Shown: positions 16,873-27,085, numbered from the stretch's first letter. The stretch: DNA of 64,000 nucleotides from CAZIXN01 sp039180415 (GCA_039180415.1 JBCDDH010000005.1:10850-74849); one strand, 5' to 3'. Translations and numbers: made by a program. Notes: generated from the letters alone by a model not told the origin.

Positions 16873-17301
16873 TCAATCTAAGGCCCCCACAATCGCGTCG
16901 ACCAGTTGCTTGGCGTCTTCGTCCGCGAGCGTCCCGGCCGGCCAATCGAAGCGGAAGCGTTCCTTGTGCGGGGCGTCGTCGGCGTAACGCGGGATCAGGT
17001 GGAAGTGCACGTGCATCACCGCCTGCCCCGCCGCGACGCCGTTGTTCTGCAGCACGTTCACGCCGGCACAACCGGTCGCGGCTTTCACGGCACGGACAAG
17101 CTTGGGCAGCGCCGCCCCCAACGCCGCCCCCACGTCCGCCGGCACCTCGTCGAGCTCGACGAAACATCGCTTGGGGATGAGCAGCACATGCCCCCGGCTG
17201 ACCGGCCCGATGTCGAGGAACGCGTAGACGTGCTCGTCCTCATACACGCGGTGGCTGGGCAGATCGCCAGCAACGATTTTCTCGAAAAGCGAGGCACTCA
17301 T
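16873..17301 (-). CDS. HIT family nucleotide-binding hydrolase
   Basis: The 142-residue product has the histidine triad motif HVHFHLIPRY and the family-typical N-terminus (LFEKIVAGDLPSHRVYEDEHVYAFLDI). HIT proteins of the Hint/FHIT branch hydrolyse nucleoside phosphoramidates or dinucleotide polyphosphates. Its ATG overlaps the gspK-like stop by 4 bases (ATGA), so it is the last, translationally coupled gene of the secretion operon. The link to secretion is unexplained. Confidence 0.92.
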   Translation of the reverse strand: MSASLFEKIVAGDLPSHRVYEDEHVYAFLDIGPVSRGHVLLIPKRCFVELDEVPADVGAALGAALPKLVRAVKAATGCAGVNVLQNNGVAAGQAVMHVHFHLIPRYADDAPHKERFRFDWPAGTLADEDAKQLVDAIVGALD

Positions 17302-20300
17302 GGGCCAGCGTTGAGCAGCAGGTCTTCGCGGTTGTAGGAAACAATGCGTGGTACAGCCCGGCCTTCGTGGACGACCGAGCGATCGACCGTGGCGGTGATG
17401 CGGAACTCTCGTTGAGCGCCAGAGGCGAAGTCACCGGTGGGGTAGCCCCGCAGCAGGATGTAAACCGTGTACACGTCGCTACGGACATCAAACACCTGAT
17501 TGAGCGCGCCCAGCGCGGCTAGGCGTTCCTCGGCGTCATTGCGGGTGTCATCGGCATCGAAGGTGATATCAGTCGCGTTGTTGGCCGTGAGGTTCGCTTC
17601 GTATTCGTTGAAGTCGCCGGTGATACGTTCGGCCGCGGCGGGCAGGCCCAAGTCGGCGTCCACAACCGCGTCGAGCAGGTCGTAGATGCTTAGCAATCCC
17701 GGTCCGTCACGCTCGATCGTGCGCCCAGACGCGCGGCGTCGATCCACTGTGCTGACCCCACTAACGGGCATCACCGGATCGCCAATTGCGGGATCGAATT
17801 CCCGCATGCGGCGGATGGTTTCGGCAACCGCGTTGCGATCGGCCGCGTTATCCATCGGCAAGACGCGCCGTAACGTGTCCTCCAATCCGGTCGCATTTGG
17901 GTCGATGCTGATGGTGTTAAGGTTCATCCGGCCGGGCACGAGTTGCTCGTCGGCGTCATCGATTCGGCCGTCGCCGTCATTATCAATGCCGTCAGAACCG
18001 GGGGCGAAGGTTGAAAGTTTCGAGAACAGGAACCCGGGGAACGTCTGCTGTAAAACGCTCGGGGCGTTTCCGAGGTAAGCAATGAAGTCGTGTTCAATCG
18101 CTGTGCTTCCAGCCGCGAGTTGAGGGACGGCGTCGATCATGAAGTCCCGGATTTGAAAATCGTTGGTATTGGCGGTGACGCCGCCAGCACCTGTGGTCGC
18201 CGAATTCTCTGCCGAGGGCGCGTTGTTTGCCACGTCTTTCCATACGTCGGCGACAGTAAGGGTGTTGCTGAACCGATCGACGCGCGGGCCGAGAAAGACG
18301 ATGCGGAAGAAGTCTGACGCCCGCACGAAGTGGTCGGCGTTGCCGATGAGGAAGGGCTCGACAGGGGTGGTGCCCGACGGCAAACTGCGATCGGGGCTGG
18401 TGGGGTTGGTTGCGGTGAGATCGTTTTCGAAGCCGGTGGCGTCGCCGGTGATGCGTAGGGCGTCGTCGACCCGCGTATCGAGAAAGCCCGGGAACGCGGG
18501 GTCTCCGCTGGTTTGGCCCTTGTCGTAGGTACCCAGCCAATGGCCTGTATCGGGCGAGCCGGGGGTGCCGTTGAGAGGAACGGGGGTGACGAGCCGTTCG
18601 ATGACGGCGGGGATCTGATCGTTTTGAATGGGGGCGGCCGGCGGGGCGAGCTCGTCAAGAAACGAATCTGTCTCGTCGAAGTTGTCTTTCATCCGGACGT
18701 CGTCTTCGTTGACCGTGAGCATGGACAAGCCGGCTGCGGTGCCCACGATACTGATGCGGGCGACGGTCTGATTGTGGGTCGAAATGCTGGGGTCGGCGGG
18801 TTCGGCGAACCCGACGGCGGGTCGGGCGTATTCCTGGACGACCGTATCGGGCAGGGCAGGGACGGCGAAGCGTTGGTAGACCGCCGTATCCGTGGTGCCC
18901 TCGATCGGTGCGTTCAGGGCGAGAAAGATGCCGGCGTCGATATCCCAATCGCCGGACCCGTTAGAGAACCAATTCGGGGCAATCGGGCCGATGTCGACAC
19001 GGACGGCATCGACATCGGCGCTGCCGGAACCGGTGCTTCCGTCGGGAGGCAGGACGGGGGATTCGAGTTCGTCGAGTTCGTTGGCGCCGGTGAAGTCGCC
19101 GACGTGGAGATACACGATTTCGTTGGGGTAGAGGTAGTTGCGGTCGCTGCCGGCCGTGCCGGCACTGAGTGCGGTAATGATTCGGTCGCGCAGGTCGTCG
19201 GGTTGAGTGCCGAAGGATCGGGTGTTGCTGCCGTTTTCGAGGGTGAGTTCGATCTCGGCGAGGGGGATCGGCACGTTCCAGGGGTTGACCAGTTCGATGA
19301 CCACGTAGTAGTCGGACTCGCTGAGCAACTCGAAGGTCACGCGATCGCCGTTGACGTCGGGGGTGTTAGAGTCGCCGTCGTCATCGACAAAGACATTCTG
19401 GAGGATGGTTCGCGAGTCATACCGTGCTTTGAGGTACACCTCGGAGATGAACGGCAAGTACTCCATGCCGTAATAGGTGGTGGAGTCGACGGCACCACCA
19501 GGTACACCGGAGGCGGTGAGTTCGGGAAGGGCTTGGCCACCTTCGATGTCGTCGTCGCGCCAGTCGATGGCGAAGGCGGCGGCCATGCGGGCGAAACCGT
19601 CCCAGGTCGGGACGTCGCCGCTAGCACCAGATGGATCGGGACCAACAATGTTAGCTCGAGCAGGGTCGAGCAGATCGAAGCGGTTTTTGGTGAATACGCT
19701 GTTGCTGAGGTCGTCGATCTCGTCGCCTAGGGCGCGGAAGAAATCGCGAATATCGTTGCGATCGGCTTCGTTGAGGTTGAAGCGGCCGAAGTCGCCCGAG
19801 CCGTTGATCGTGGTGAAGCGCTTCCGGGATTCTTGCTGAAAAAACTCGTCGATCGTGGGTTGAATAGGACCGCCCGGAAACCCGGTTGTGCTATAGAGGA
19901 TGGTGAATGTGCTTTCGACGCGGTCGGCATCGACGTTGGCTCGCCAGAAACGCAAGTCGGTGGTGCTTTCGACGGGGGCGTCGGCGTAGGTACGTAGGTT
20001 GCGTAGGTTGCGGTTCAAGCCGTTGCGGAAGCGTAGCTCGATCTCGTTGGCCCGACCGTTGCCGAGGGTACCGATACTGGGGGCGACGTCGTCTGCGTCA
20101 TTGCGGAAGAGTTCGGCGGCGGTCAAGGGGCTGCCGGCGGTGGGGTAATCGTCGGGGTTGGTGTCGGCCAATTGTTGGAGGCCGTTGCCGATGCGGTCCC
20201 AACGGGTTTGGTTGGGTAGGGTGTTGCCGGCATTGCGATAAGGCTTGCCGGTGAGCAGCCACGAGGTAAGTCGTTGGATGTAGCCGTTGGCGTTGATGCC

Positions 20301-21551
20301 GTTGGGCGTAACGTTCAAGCCGCGGAGGGTAAGCAGGTTGTCTCCAGCGTTTTGCGCAACGGGGTTGGCGGTATAGGGCAGCAGGCCGGTGGGTAGGAAC
20401 GACCCGGCCGGCGAAAGATCGGTGGGGTTGTACCAGCGGGGGCGGCTTGCGATGGTCAGAGAGGAGGGGTCGCTGGCGGAGGCGACGTTGAGGTTGACCA
20501 TGGCGGAGTTGTCGATGACCCGCCAAGCGGCGACGTAGGTGAGCCCACCGCCTGAGGTGGCGGCGGCGTAGGTCCAGCGAGAGTCGGCGATGCCGTCTCC
20601 GTCGGCATCGGCGAAGCGCCAATTACCGTTGCTCCCGCTGTCACTATTCTCGGTCATTTCCCGCTGCATGTCGGTGAGGTCGAGCCAGGTATCGCCGGAA
20701 TTCAGGTTGTTGTCGGCGGTGCTGAGGTAGGCCCGGGGTACGGTGCCGCCGCCGGCTAAAGTGACGTGGTTACCGAGGTCCAGGAAGACGCCACGCATAT
20801 TGGAGATGTGCGGCCAGTATCCGGTGGCGTTGCCGTTGGCTCCGCCGGGGATTGGGTAAGGGGGATTGTTGTAATTCGAATCCGGCAGATTGCCGGGATT
20901 AGTGGACGGCCACGCCTCAAAGACCGGCTCGTTTGAGGCGAGCCACATGTCGTCGTTCTGGCCCCGATCGGTAACGGCAGGATTAAAAGTAGGCAGGCCG
21001 GCCTCATCGAACGCATCGGCGATTTCACCGATGAAAGCGGTACGGGCAGGGCCGATGCCTTGGGCGCGGTAAAGCGTGCTGCTGCCGCTCGGATCGCGCG
21101 GGTCTACACGTCGACCTCCGTTGGCATCGGGGTCGTCTAGCGCGGCTACAGGGCCGGCCGCGGCTTCGTCGACAGGAAAAGTGAGCAGGCTGCCGCCTTG
21201 AATCTCAGGGTTAGCAGACCAAGTGAACGGATAGTCGCGGCCGATCTGGCCGTACTGAATATCGGGCAGCGGGGCACCGTTTTCATCTTCGGTGCGCGTG
21301 GGCGTCTTGATCGGCAGATCTGGGACGAGCAAGCTGCGGTTGAACCAAGCCAACTCGTTATCGTCGTAATCTTGGGCACGCGTGTCCATGAGTTGGGTGG
21401 ACCGGCGGTCGGACCGGGCCATCTGCAGGAACGATGCGCCCATCATGACCAGAAGAACGATGAGTACGACGGCCAAGACCAGTACGGAGCCCGACTCTCG
21501 GCAGTTGGCGCGACGCTGAAGCAAGTGCTGGCAAGGGTAAGGTTTACACAT
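17298..21551 (-). CDS. gspK: Giant GspK-like minor pseudopilin
   Basis: This 1417-residue protein occupies the gspK position of the operon. Its N-terminus carries a GspK/PilX-like processing site and helix (ESG-SVLVLAVVLIVLLVMMGA). GspK caps the pseudopilus tip and is usually about 300-350 residues, so this is four times the normal size. The C-terminal region (around residues 1190-1330) keeps a GspK-like helix-hairpin segment (RMNLNTISIDPNATGLEDTL). Several Asp-rich loops resemble calcium sites: DADGDGIADSRW near residue 314, DDDGDSNTPDVNGD and DNDGDGRIDDADEQ. The extra mass is acidic and beta-rich. A GGAG site precedes the ATG. Confidence 0.8.
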   Translation of the reverse strand: MCKPYPCQHLLQRRANCRESGSVLVLAVVLIVLLVMMGASFLQMARSDRRSTQLMDTRAQDYDDNELAWFNRSLLVPDLPIKTPTRTEDENGAPLPDIQYGQIGRDYPFTWSANPEIQGGSLLTFPVDEAAAGPVAALDDPDANGGRRVDPRDPSGSSTLYRAQGIGPARTAFIGEIADAFDEAGLPTFNPAVTDRGQNDDMWLASNEPVFEAWPSTNPGNLPDSNYNNPPYPIPGGANGNATGYWPHISNMRGVFLDLGNHVTLAGGGTVPRAYLSTADNNLNSGDTWLDLTDMQREMTENSDSGSNGNWRFADADGDGIADSRWTYAAATSGGGLTYVAAWRVIDNSAMVNLNVASASDPSSLTIASRPRWYNPTDLSPAGSFLPTGLLPYTANPVAQNAGDNLLTLRGLNVTPNGINANGYIQRLTSWLLTGKPYRNAGNTLPNQTRWDRIGNGLQQLADTNPDDYPTAGSPLTAAELFRNDADDVAPSIGTLGNGRANEIELRFRNGLNRNLRNLRTYADAPVESTTDLRFWRANVDADRVESTFTILYSTTGFPGGPIQPTIDEFFQQESRKRFTTINGSGDFGRFNLNEADRNDIRDFFRALGDEIDDLSNSVFTKNRFDLLDPARANIVGPDPSGASGDVPTWDGFARMAAAFAIDWRDDDIEGGQALPELTASGVPGGAVDSTTYYGMEYLPFISEVYLKARYDSRTILQNVFVDDDGDSNTPDVNGDRVTFELLSESDYYVVIELVNPWNVPIPLAEIELTLENGSNTRSFGTQPDDLRDRIITALSAGTAGSDRNYLYPNEIVYLHVGDFTGANELDELESPVLPPDGSTGSGSADVDAVRVDIGPIAPNWFSNGSGDWDIDAGIFLALNAPIEGTTDTAVYQRFAVPALPDTVVQEYARPAVGFAEPADPSISTHNQTVARISIVGTAAGLSMLTVNEDDVRMKDNFDETDSFLDELAPPAAPIQNDQIPAVIERLVTPVPLNGTPGSPDTGHWLGTYDKGQTSGDPAFPGFLDTRVDDALRITGDATGFENDLTATNPTSPDRSLPSGTTPVEPFLIGNADHFVRASDFFRIVFLGPRVDRFSNTLTVADVWKDVANNAPSAENSATTGAGGVTANTNDFQIRDFMIDAVPQLAAGSTAIEHDFIAYLGNAPSVLQQTFPGFLFSKLSTFAPGSDGIDNDGDGRIDDADEQLVPGRMNLNTISIDPNATGLEDTLRRVLPMDNAADRNAVAETIRRMREFDPAIGDPVMPVSGVSTVDRRRASGRTIERDGPGLLSIYDLLDAVVDADLGLPAAAERITGDFNEYEANLTANNATDITFDADDTRNDAEERLAALGALNQVFDVRSDVYTVYILLRGYPTGDFASGAQREFRITATVDRSVVHEGRAVPRIVSYNREDLLLNAGP

Positions 21552-21649
21552 CTAAAGGGTCTCCTGGATCAGGAGGAAGGCGTCCTGGGGCCGAGAACGC
21601 CAGCGGGTAGAAAAAGCCAAACCGTTTGGATAGTGGCGGCGGGCCGGGG

Positions 21650-23884
21650 TCAGTTCGGCAGGTCCGGCCGGTGGTTGTCGTGGTGGCGGATGGGGACGAT
21701 CTGCTCAAACCATTTGCCGGGAATGGGATCGAACTCATCCTGGCTGGGGTCGTTGAGAGCCGGCGTCGCGCTGGGAACCTCGCCGACCGAGGCGTAAGTG
21801 CCGTCGCCGTCATGAAGACGGAAGCGGATGCGTAAGGCGTAGGGCCACCATTTGGCGGAGCCGGCTTCGAAGCCGTCGTCGTCGGTGCCAAAACCAAACG
21901 CTTCTCTAGCCGCCAGAGGGATGTTGCTTTGGTCCAAGTCGTAATCGGGCGTGTGGCCGAAAACGAAAACAGCGCGGTTTTGAACGTTGGGCGGGAAGGC
22001 GGGGTTGTCCTCAAACGCGAGGACGTTGGGGATAGGCTCGGGAAACGCGGTCGTTGGCAAGCCGACGTGTCCGACCAGGGGGGGGTACTCAATTCGAGAG
22101 CTGGCTAGGTTCGACGACGGAAGCGTGTGATATTCCCCGTCGAGTTGCAGCGGATTCGCGAAGGGACCGAGTGTGCTGGGATTAGCGGCATTGGCATTAC
22201 GCGGGAGTCGCCATGTGACCGGCTCGGTGCGGTCGAAGGGGAGGCCTTGGCGAAGGACGCCTGCGCTGTTCTGGACCCAAACGGGGTTGGCCCCAATGGC
22301 AGCGTTGGGCGTAACCGTTGGATCGTAAGCCATGTTATACCACTTGATCCCGACGATCCTCGCGATCACGTCACCATTGGAGCTAGGCTGGAAGTAGACA
22401 TACTCGTCGGGCCGTCCGTCGGGCAGGCCGTCGGGGAAGAAGCCATCGACGAAGATTTCGTCACCGTTAGCGTTGCGGCGGATGCTGCGCCACTGCCCGG
22501 TCGGCCAATCAGGTTGGAAGCGAGGATCCCACCAGGGCAGCAAGATGCGTTCGACATTTTCGACGGCGGTTGTGCTTGGGTCGTCTAACGTGTTCGGGTC
22601 GTCGGCGAGGGTGTAGTCGTCAGTGATGTCGGCGGCGAAGTCAACGGCGAAGTCGCTGACGTAAGGGATGAAGAACGTGTGGTTGCGGCCGACAGCTTCG
22701 GGGGCGTAGGGGTAGTCGATGTCTTGGGTGGTCAGGGGGCGTTGGCCGGGGGTAGCGAAGGCCCAACTCAGGGCATGCCGGGCGTAAGCTTCGTTAGGCA
22801 GTTCCTGGTCGTCGAGGGTGCGGGTAAAACCAGCGCGCCCAGGGTCTGTAAGGCCATTCGTCGGACTGCCGATGTCGTACAGACCGTCGATGTTGACGGT
22901 GCTACCGGTCGCAAAGCTCTCGAAGAAGCTTGCGAAAGATTGACCTTCGTTGTCCGGGTCTCGGAGGGCGATAACGTCGGTGGCCCCCTTCCAGAGTTGG
23001 TCATAGGCGTCGGTGTCACTGTCCACGCCGTTGGCGTTGGCGACGTCCGTTTCGTCGATGCGGATGGTGTTGGTGACGCCGAAGTTGACGCCGACTTGGA
23101 ATCCGTTGGTGCCGCTGCCCGCGAAGAGTAGGCTCGTATCGGGAGCGTTGTAGGTGGTGCCGTCGTAGACACGCTCCCCATCGGGGTAGAGCGACTGATC
23201 GTCGAGGATGAATAAGCCCTGGCGGCCAATCACCAGGTTGGTGACTTGGGACATGTCGAAATCGTCGCCGGCGGCAGGGGCCTGGCCAGGTTCGGTGTTG
23301 GTGGGCATGCTGCCGTCGAGATTGGCGCGAGCGACGTGGCCGAGCCAGATGCGCTGGAAGGGGGCGAAGGCTTCAGAGTCGTAGCGGTCGGGGGCGGCGG
23401 GCGTGATGGACTCGGTGTGGTCGGCCTGAGCGAAGAAGGCGATCTGGTCGGTGCGGATGACGATGGGTTCGCCGGGGTCGTTGGCGTCGCCGTCGCCGTT
23501 GCGGTCCACGCCGGCCAGCCACTCTTCGGGGTCTTGGCGGGTGTTGGTCGGATCGGGGAAGCGGACACCGGCGTTACGCTGCTGGATGATCACGAGGAAA
23601 CCGCCGGCTTCGTCGGCGAACTCATCGCGGCTGCTGCTCTTTTCCGGGTTGGCTTTAGCGACGCTCATACGGGCCGCGTCTTGAAAAGCCTGGTCAGAGA
23701 GGATGCGAGCATTGCTGACAATTTGGCTGGTATCCGCACCGATGTTGATGGCCTTGGTCGTCTCGTTGAATACTCGGCTAACTAATAGCAACAGGACGCT
23801 GGTCACCGAGACGGCGACGATCAACTCAATGAGTGTGAAGCCAGGGCGTCGATGGCGGCGAGTTGGAAGGTGGGACTTAAACAT
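21650..23884 (-). CDS. gspJ: Large GspJ-like minor pseudopilin
   Basis: The 744-residue product begins with a basic leader and the prepilin motif RPGFTLIELIVAVSVTSVLL, followed by a sequence typical of GspJ (NETTKAINIGADTSQIVSNARILSDQAFQDAARM). GspJ is normally about 200 residues; here about 500 extra residues rich in Asp, Asn and Thr follow. Motifs of the form GNGDGDANDPGEP suggest metal-binding loops. It lies 15 bases after gspI and 98 bases before gspK. Confidence 0.8.
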   Translation of the reverse strand: MFKSHLPTRRHRRPGFTLIELIVAVSVTSVLLLLVSRVFNETTKAINIGADTSQIVSNARILSDQAFQDAARMSVAKANPEKSSSRDEFADEAGGFLVIIQQRNAGVRFPDPTNTRQDPEEWLAGVDRNGDGDANDPGEPIVIRTDQIAFFAQADHTESITPAAPDRYDSEAFAPFQRIWLGHVARANLDGSMPTNTEPGQAPAAGDDFDMSQVTNLVIGRQGLFILDDQSLYPDGERVYDGTTYNAPDTSLLFAGSGTNGFQVGVNFGVTNTIRIDETDVANANGVDSDTDAYDQLWKGATDVIALRDPDNEGQSFASFFESFATGSTVNIDGLYDIGSPTNGLTDPGRAGFTRTLDDQELPNEAYARHALSWAFATPGQRPLTTQDIDYPYAPEAVGRNHTFFIPYVSDFAVDFAADITDDYTLADDPNTLDDPSTTAVENVERILLPWWDPRFQPDWPTGQWRSIRRNANGDEIFVDGFFPDGLPDGRPDEYVYFQPSSNGDVIARIVGIKWYNMAYDPTVTPNAAIGANPVWVQNSAGVLRQGLPFDRTEPVTWRLPRNANAANPSTLGPFANPLQLDGEYHTLPSSNLASSRIEYPPLVGHVGLPTTAFPEPIPNVLAFEDNPAFPPNVQNRAVFVFGHTPDYDLDQSNIPLAAREAFGFGTDDDGFEAGSAKWWPYALRIRFRLHDGDGTYASVGEVPSATPALNDPSQDEFDPIPGKWFEQIVPIRHHDNHRPDLPN

Positions 23885-23899
23885 GGTTGATGACGGGGA

Positions 23900-25183
23900 T
23901 CATTCTTCGGTGCGGGCGACGCCCGAGGACAAGACACGCACGTCGCGGAGGGGGTTGCGGGCTTCGCCGGTGGGCCGCAGGCCGATCCAGATCGCACGGA
24001 GCGAGCGTTCGGCGCTTAGGAAGTCCGCGGTGCTCTGCCGGGTTTCTTCGTTGACGCGTAACAGGTTGAAGTTGCCGGCCCGAGGGAAACCCGCGACACG
24101 GTAAATCTTGCCATCGTCGCCCAAAAACAGGTCGCCAGGGAGCAGAAGGAAGCCCTCGCTGCCGTCGGGGAAGGTGACCTGGTTGGGCACCTCGAGCTGG
24201 ATCTCGTTTTCGTCGAGGTTGTCAGGGTTTCGGGTGGTGCCTTCCTGTAGCGAGGCGTCGTTGGCCGGGATGCGGAAGACCTTGGGGAAGTAGTTGGGAT
24301 TATCGAAGGGGTTGGCGGCCACGATCGCGCTCTGGGCGTCGGCATTACCGATGGCTGCGAAATCGGGGTAGATCGCCGGATAAGGGCCGGTGCGGACGTC
24401 GTCGTAAGGTTCGGAGTCTTCGGGGATGCCCGCGACGTCTTCGGGGTAGCGCTCGAGGACGAGGCTAAAGACCTGCCAATCCGAAGCAAACTCGCTGGCG
24501 GCGATGCCGCGCCGCAGCAGCGGCACCACATAAAGTTCACGCTGTCCGGGGTCGGCGATGTAGCTGGGGAAAGAGCGATCAATCTCGCCCCACGCGCCGA
24601 GCATGGATTGATGGAGGGCGTAGGTGAATTTTGAAGTATCGCCGAGCGGAAAATCGGCTGGGGGCGTAATACGTGTGCCGTAGTTCGCGATCGCCCGCAT
24701 GTCAGGAAAGACGGTGTTGACCGGCGTGGTCGAGTTAGGGATCGGGTACGTAACGGTCGATGGGATGGGCGGCGCGTATTCGTCAACCTCAGACAAGGCG
24801 TAGAGGTCGAATTCCGGTTCGTTGACAATGAAGCGTTCCGCGGCGGGCGGCGCGTCGGGGTTGAGGCCGCGGGCCAGCACGGCGCCGCTTAAATTGTCCA
24901 CAGCGAGGTCATCAACGCTGATACGCGTCCCGGTTGGCCCGAACAAATTGTCGGTGAAGAAAAACAACTGTGTGGCATTGAGCGCCTTGGCCTGGATCAG
25001 CGACTCGGAACTGCGGACGTTCTGCTGGCCGAGGATGTCGCGGACGGACTCCTTCTGCATCAGGATGGCCGGAGGGAACAGTGACGCGACAGACGTGATA
25101 CCGATGGCAAGGATGCCCAGAGCGATGAGTACTTCGCTGAGCGTGAAGCCGGAAAGACCGGATGAGCGGGGACGGTGAGGCAT
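23900..25183 (-). CDS. gspI: Large GspI-like minor pseudopilin
   Basis: The 427-residue product starts with SGFTLSEVLIALGILAIGIT, close to the GspI/PilV consensus (GFTLLEVLVALAILAI), and is in the gspI position. GspI is usually about 120-130 residues and interacts with GspJ and GspK at the tip. The added C-terminal region has a conserved-looking segment for coupling to date or numeric formats but no recognisable domain. Fourteen bases separate it from gspH. Confidence 0.8.
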   Translation of the reverse strand: MPHRPRSSGLSGFTLSEVLIALGILAIGITSVASLFPPAILMQKESVRDILGQQNVRSSESLIQAKALNATQLFFFTDNLFGPTGTRISVDDLAVDNLSGAVLARGLNPDAPPAAERFIVNEPEFDLYALSEVDEYAPPIPSTVTYPIPNSTTPVNTVFPDMRAIANYGTRITPPADFPLGDTSKFTYALHQSMLGAWGEIDRSFPSYIADPGQRELYVVPLLRRGIAASEFASDWQVFSLVLERYPEDVAGIPEDSEPYDDVRTGPYPAIYPDFAAIGNADAQSAIVAANPFDNPNYFPKVFRIPANDASLQEGTTRNPDNLDENEIQLEVPNQVTFPDGSEGFLLLPGDLFLGDDGKIYRVAGFPRAGNFNLLRVNEETRQSTADFLSAERSLRAIWIGLRPTGEARNPLRDVRVLSSGVARTEE

Positions 25184-25197
25184 GGCGTTTCGGTGGT

Positions 25198-26268
25198 TTA
25201 GCGGCGCAGCTCGGCACCGGTGCGGCGGTTAAAGAAAAGGACTTCGCCGCCAGCTGAAGACGCAATCCAGGCGAGTAAATTATTGTCTTCAGTGGTGTCG
25301 ATGACGATGGCGGCGGCACCTTCGGGGTGGAACAGGCCGTTGCCGGCGTCGGTCGCAATAGTGCCGGGTTCGTCGGTCTGGGCAGCGCTGACGAATTGAG
25401 GGGGGACGCGGTCGGCCTGGAAAACGGCGATGCCGACGACCGGTTCAAGCCGCTCGAAAGGGAGCTTCCGCCGGCCTTCCATGAATCCACGGGCGTCGGG
25501 TTCACGGTTTTCGGGACGGGACAGCAGCGTGCGGCTTTGGAAGTCGTCGAACGTAATCCTTTCGGCGGTTGCACGGCGGAAATCTTCGAGCGTATCGGTC
25601 TGTGCGAACGCTTCGCGGGTGCTGGTGGTTTCCCAGAAGCCGTCCCCGTCCCCGTCGTAATAAACGTAGCCGTCCGCCCGCTGGAAACGTCGTAGGTTGT
25701 CTTCTGCGGTGTCGGTCGGATCGAGGCCTTGTGTGATCAGGTCGCCACGCCGACTGAACGACACTGCAAACGGCGGGGGCAACAGTTGCAATTCATCTTC
25801 GTCGGTACGAATGATGCCCAGCACGGCTACGCCGCGTGGCAGCAACAGGTCGTCTAGGTTCTGGATCGGCTTGTAGCCGTTGAAAATCGTTGTGCCGACC
25901 GGGGGCAGCTCGAGACGCCGGCCGCCCGTTTCTTCGGCGGCCTCGTCGTTCTCGCTGACCCGCAGTTCGTTGGCGGGCGTGACGATCAGGACGGCGCCGC
26001 TATAGCCATCACCATTGGCTTCCGCGTTTCGGCCTTGGTACGGATCGACAAACGGCACATACCGGGTAGCGAATGCACGGGCCGCCGACACCGCGTTGGA
26101 GACCGAGTTGGCGGCCATCTGCTCAGAACTGGTCCGCAGCATGCCGCGGATATACGGAAAGCTTAGCCCTACCAACAGCGAGATGATCGCGATGACAACT
26201 AGCAACTCGATCAGTGTGAAGGCGTTGCGGCCACGATGACGCATCGGGGTGGCAATTTGCAAAGGCAT
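25198..26268 (-). CDS. gspH: GspH-like minor pseudopilin
   Basis: The 356-residue product has the prepilin motif RNAFTLIELLVVIAIISLLVG, with Ala before the Phe, and then SVSNAVSAARAFATRYVPF, matching the GspH/FimT pattern. GspH is usually about 170 residues. Its ATG shares one base with the gspG stop (TAATG), showing translational coupling. The body contains a WLASS-type beta region with no known motif. Confidence 0.78.
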   Translation of the reverse strand: MPLQIATPMRHRGRNAFTLIELLVVIAIISLLVGLSFPYIRGMLRTSSEQMAANSVSNAVSAARAFATRYVPFVDPYQGRNAEANGDGYSGAVLIVTPANELRVSENDEAAEETGGRRLELPPVGTTIFNGYKPIQNLDDLLLPRGVAVLGIIRTDEDELQLLPPPFAVSFSRRGDLITQGLDPTDTAEDNLRRFQRADGYVYYDGDGDGFWETTSTREAFAQTDTLEDFRRATAERITFDDFQSRTLLSRPENREPDARGFMEGRRKLPFERLEPVVGIAVFQADRVPPQFVSAAQTDEPGTIATDAGNGLFHPEGAAAIVIDTTEDNNLLAWIASSAGGEVLFFNRRTGAELRR

Positions 26269-27023
26269 TAGTCGATCTCGAAGCTGTAAACGTTGTCCTC
26301 GGCCAAGCGAGCCAGCTCGAGGTCTTCATCGGAGAGCGTGCCGCCATCTTCGAGTTCTGCCAATAATTCGGCATCACCGAATTCGCCGTCTGGTCCAGCT
26401 GAAGCAAAGAACGGTGTGGGATGGGCGGGGAGATAATCGTCGTCGGTGAAGCTGTCGCCATGACTGACCCGTGCGGCGTAGCGAAGCTTGGTATCCCATG
26501 GATCGGTCAACGTCCACAGCGAGACGTCCAGGTAGCGTTGGAGGCTGGTCGCGTTTCCGGACACGACTGAGAAAGGTGGGGGATCGCGGTCGTCGGAGTC
26601 AAAACCGTCATTTTCTTGGTCCCAACTCAGGCCCTGCCTGCCGATACCCGCACGGACGATGCTTTCGGTGGTGCCGCCTAGTTGCATTACCCGAGAGAGA
26701 TATAGACCGATGGTGGTGTCTTCCTCTTCATCGTCATCTTCCGAAACCACCAAATTCGGTATCGCATCGGCACCGGTGGTGAGGGTGTGGTTCGGCACTT
26801 CACCGCTATTCAGTTGGTATTCGTCCAGTCCGGCAGTTAGAGCATTGAGTGTGCCGCGGGCGCGGCTGACGTCGGCGTCGGCGAGCATGCGCAAAGCCAC
26901 CGGTGAAAGGATGCCGACCAGGATCGCGATGATCGAAATGGTTACGAGTAATTCGATCAGCGTGAAGCCCAGACGAAATTCAGACTGGGCTTTATGCGCG
27001 TTCTGGAAACGGGTCGGCGTCAT
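26268..27023 (-). CDS. gspG: Major pseudopilin GspG
   Basis: The 251-residue product has RLGFTLIELLVTISIIAILVG at the N-terminus and SRARGTLNALTAGLDEYQLNSGEVP, the classical GspG helix-to-loop segment. The C-terminal LTDPWDTKLRYAA plus FASAGPDGEFGDAE corresponds to the GspG calcium-binding loop (normally DPWGNPYxY ... SLGADGxxGG). It is longer than the usual 140-150 residues because of an insert around residues 85-150. It is the main subunit of the pseudopilus. Confidence 0.88.
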   Translation of the reverse strand: MTPTRFQNAHKAQSEFRLGFTLIELLVTISIIAILVGILSPVALRMLADADVSRARGTLNALTAGLDEYQLNSGEVPNHTLTTGADAIPNLVVSEDDDEEEDTTIGLYLSRVMQLGGTTESIVRAGIGRQGLSWDQENDGFDSDDRDPPPFSVVSGNATSLQRYLDVSLWTLTDPWDTKLRYAARVSHGDSFTDDDYLPAHPTPFFASAGPDGEFGDAELLAELEDGGTLSDEDLELARLAEDNVYSFEID

Positions 27024-27085
27024 GGCTCAACTCACAGGGAAACGGTTTGCAATTCCAGTAATGCCACAAGTCGCGAGTCACGTTG

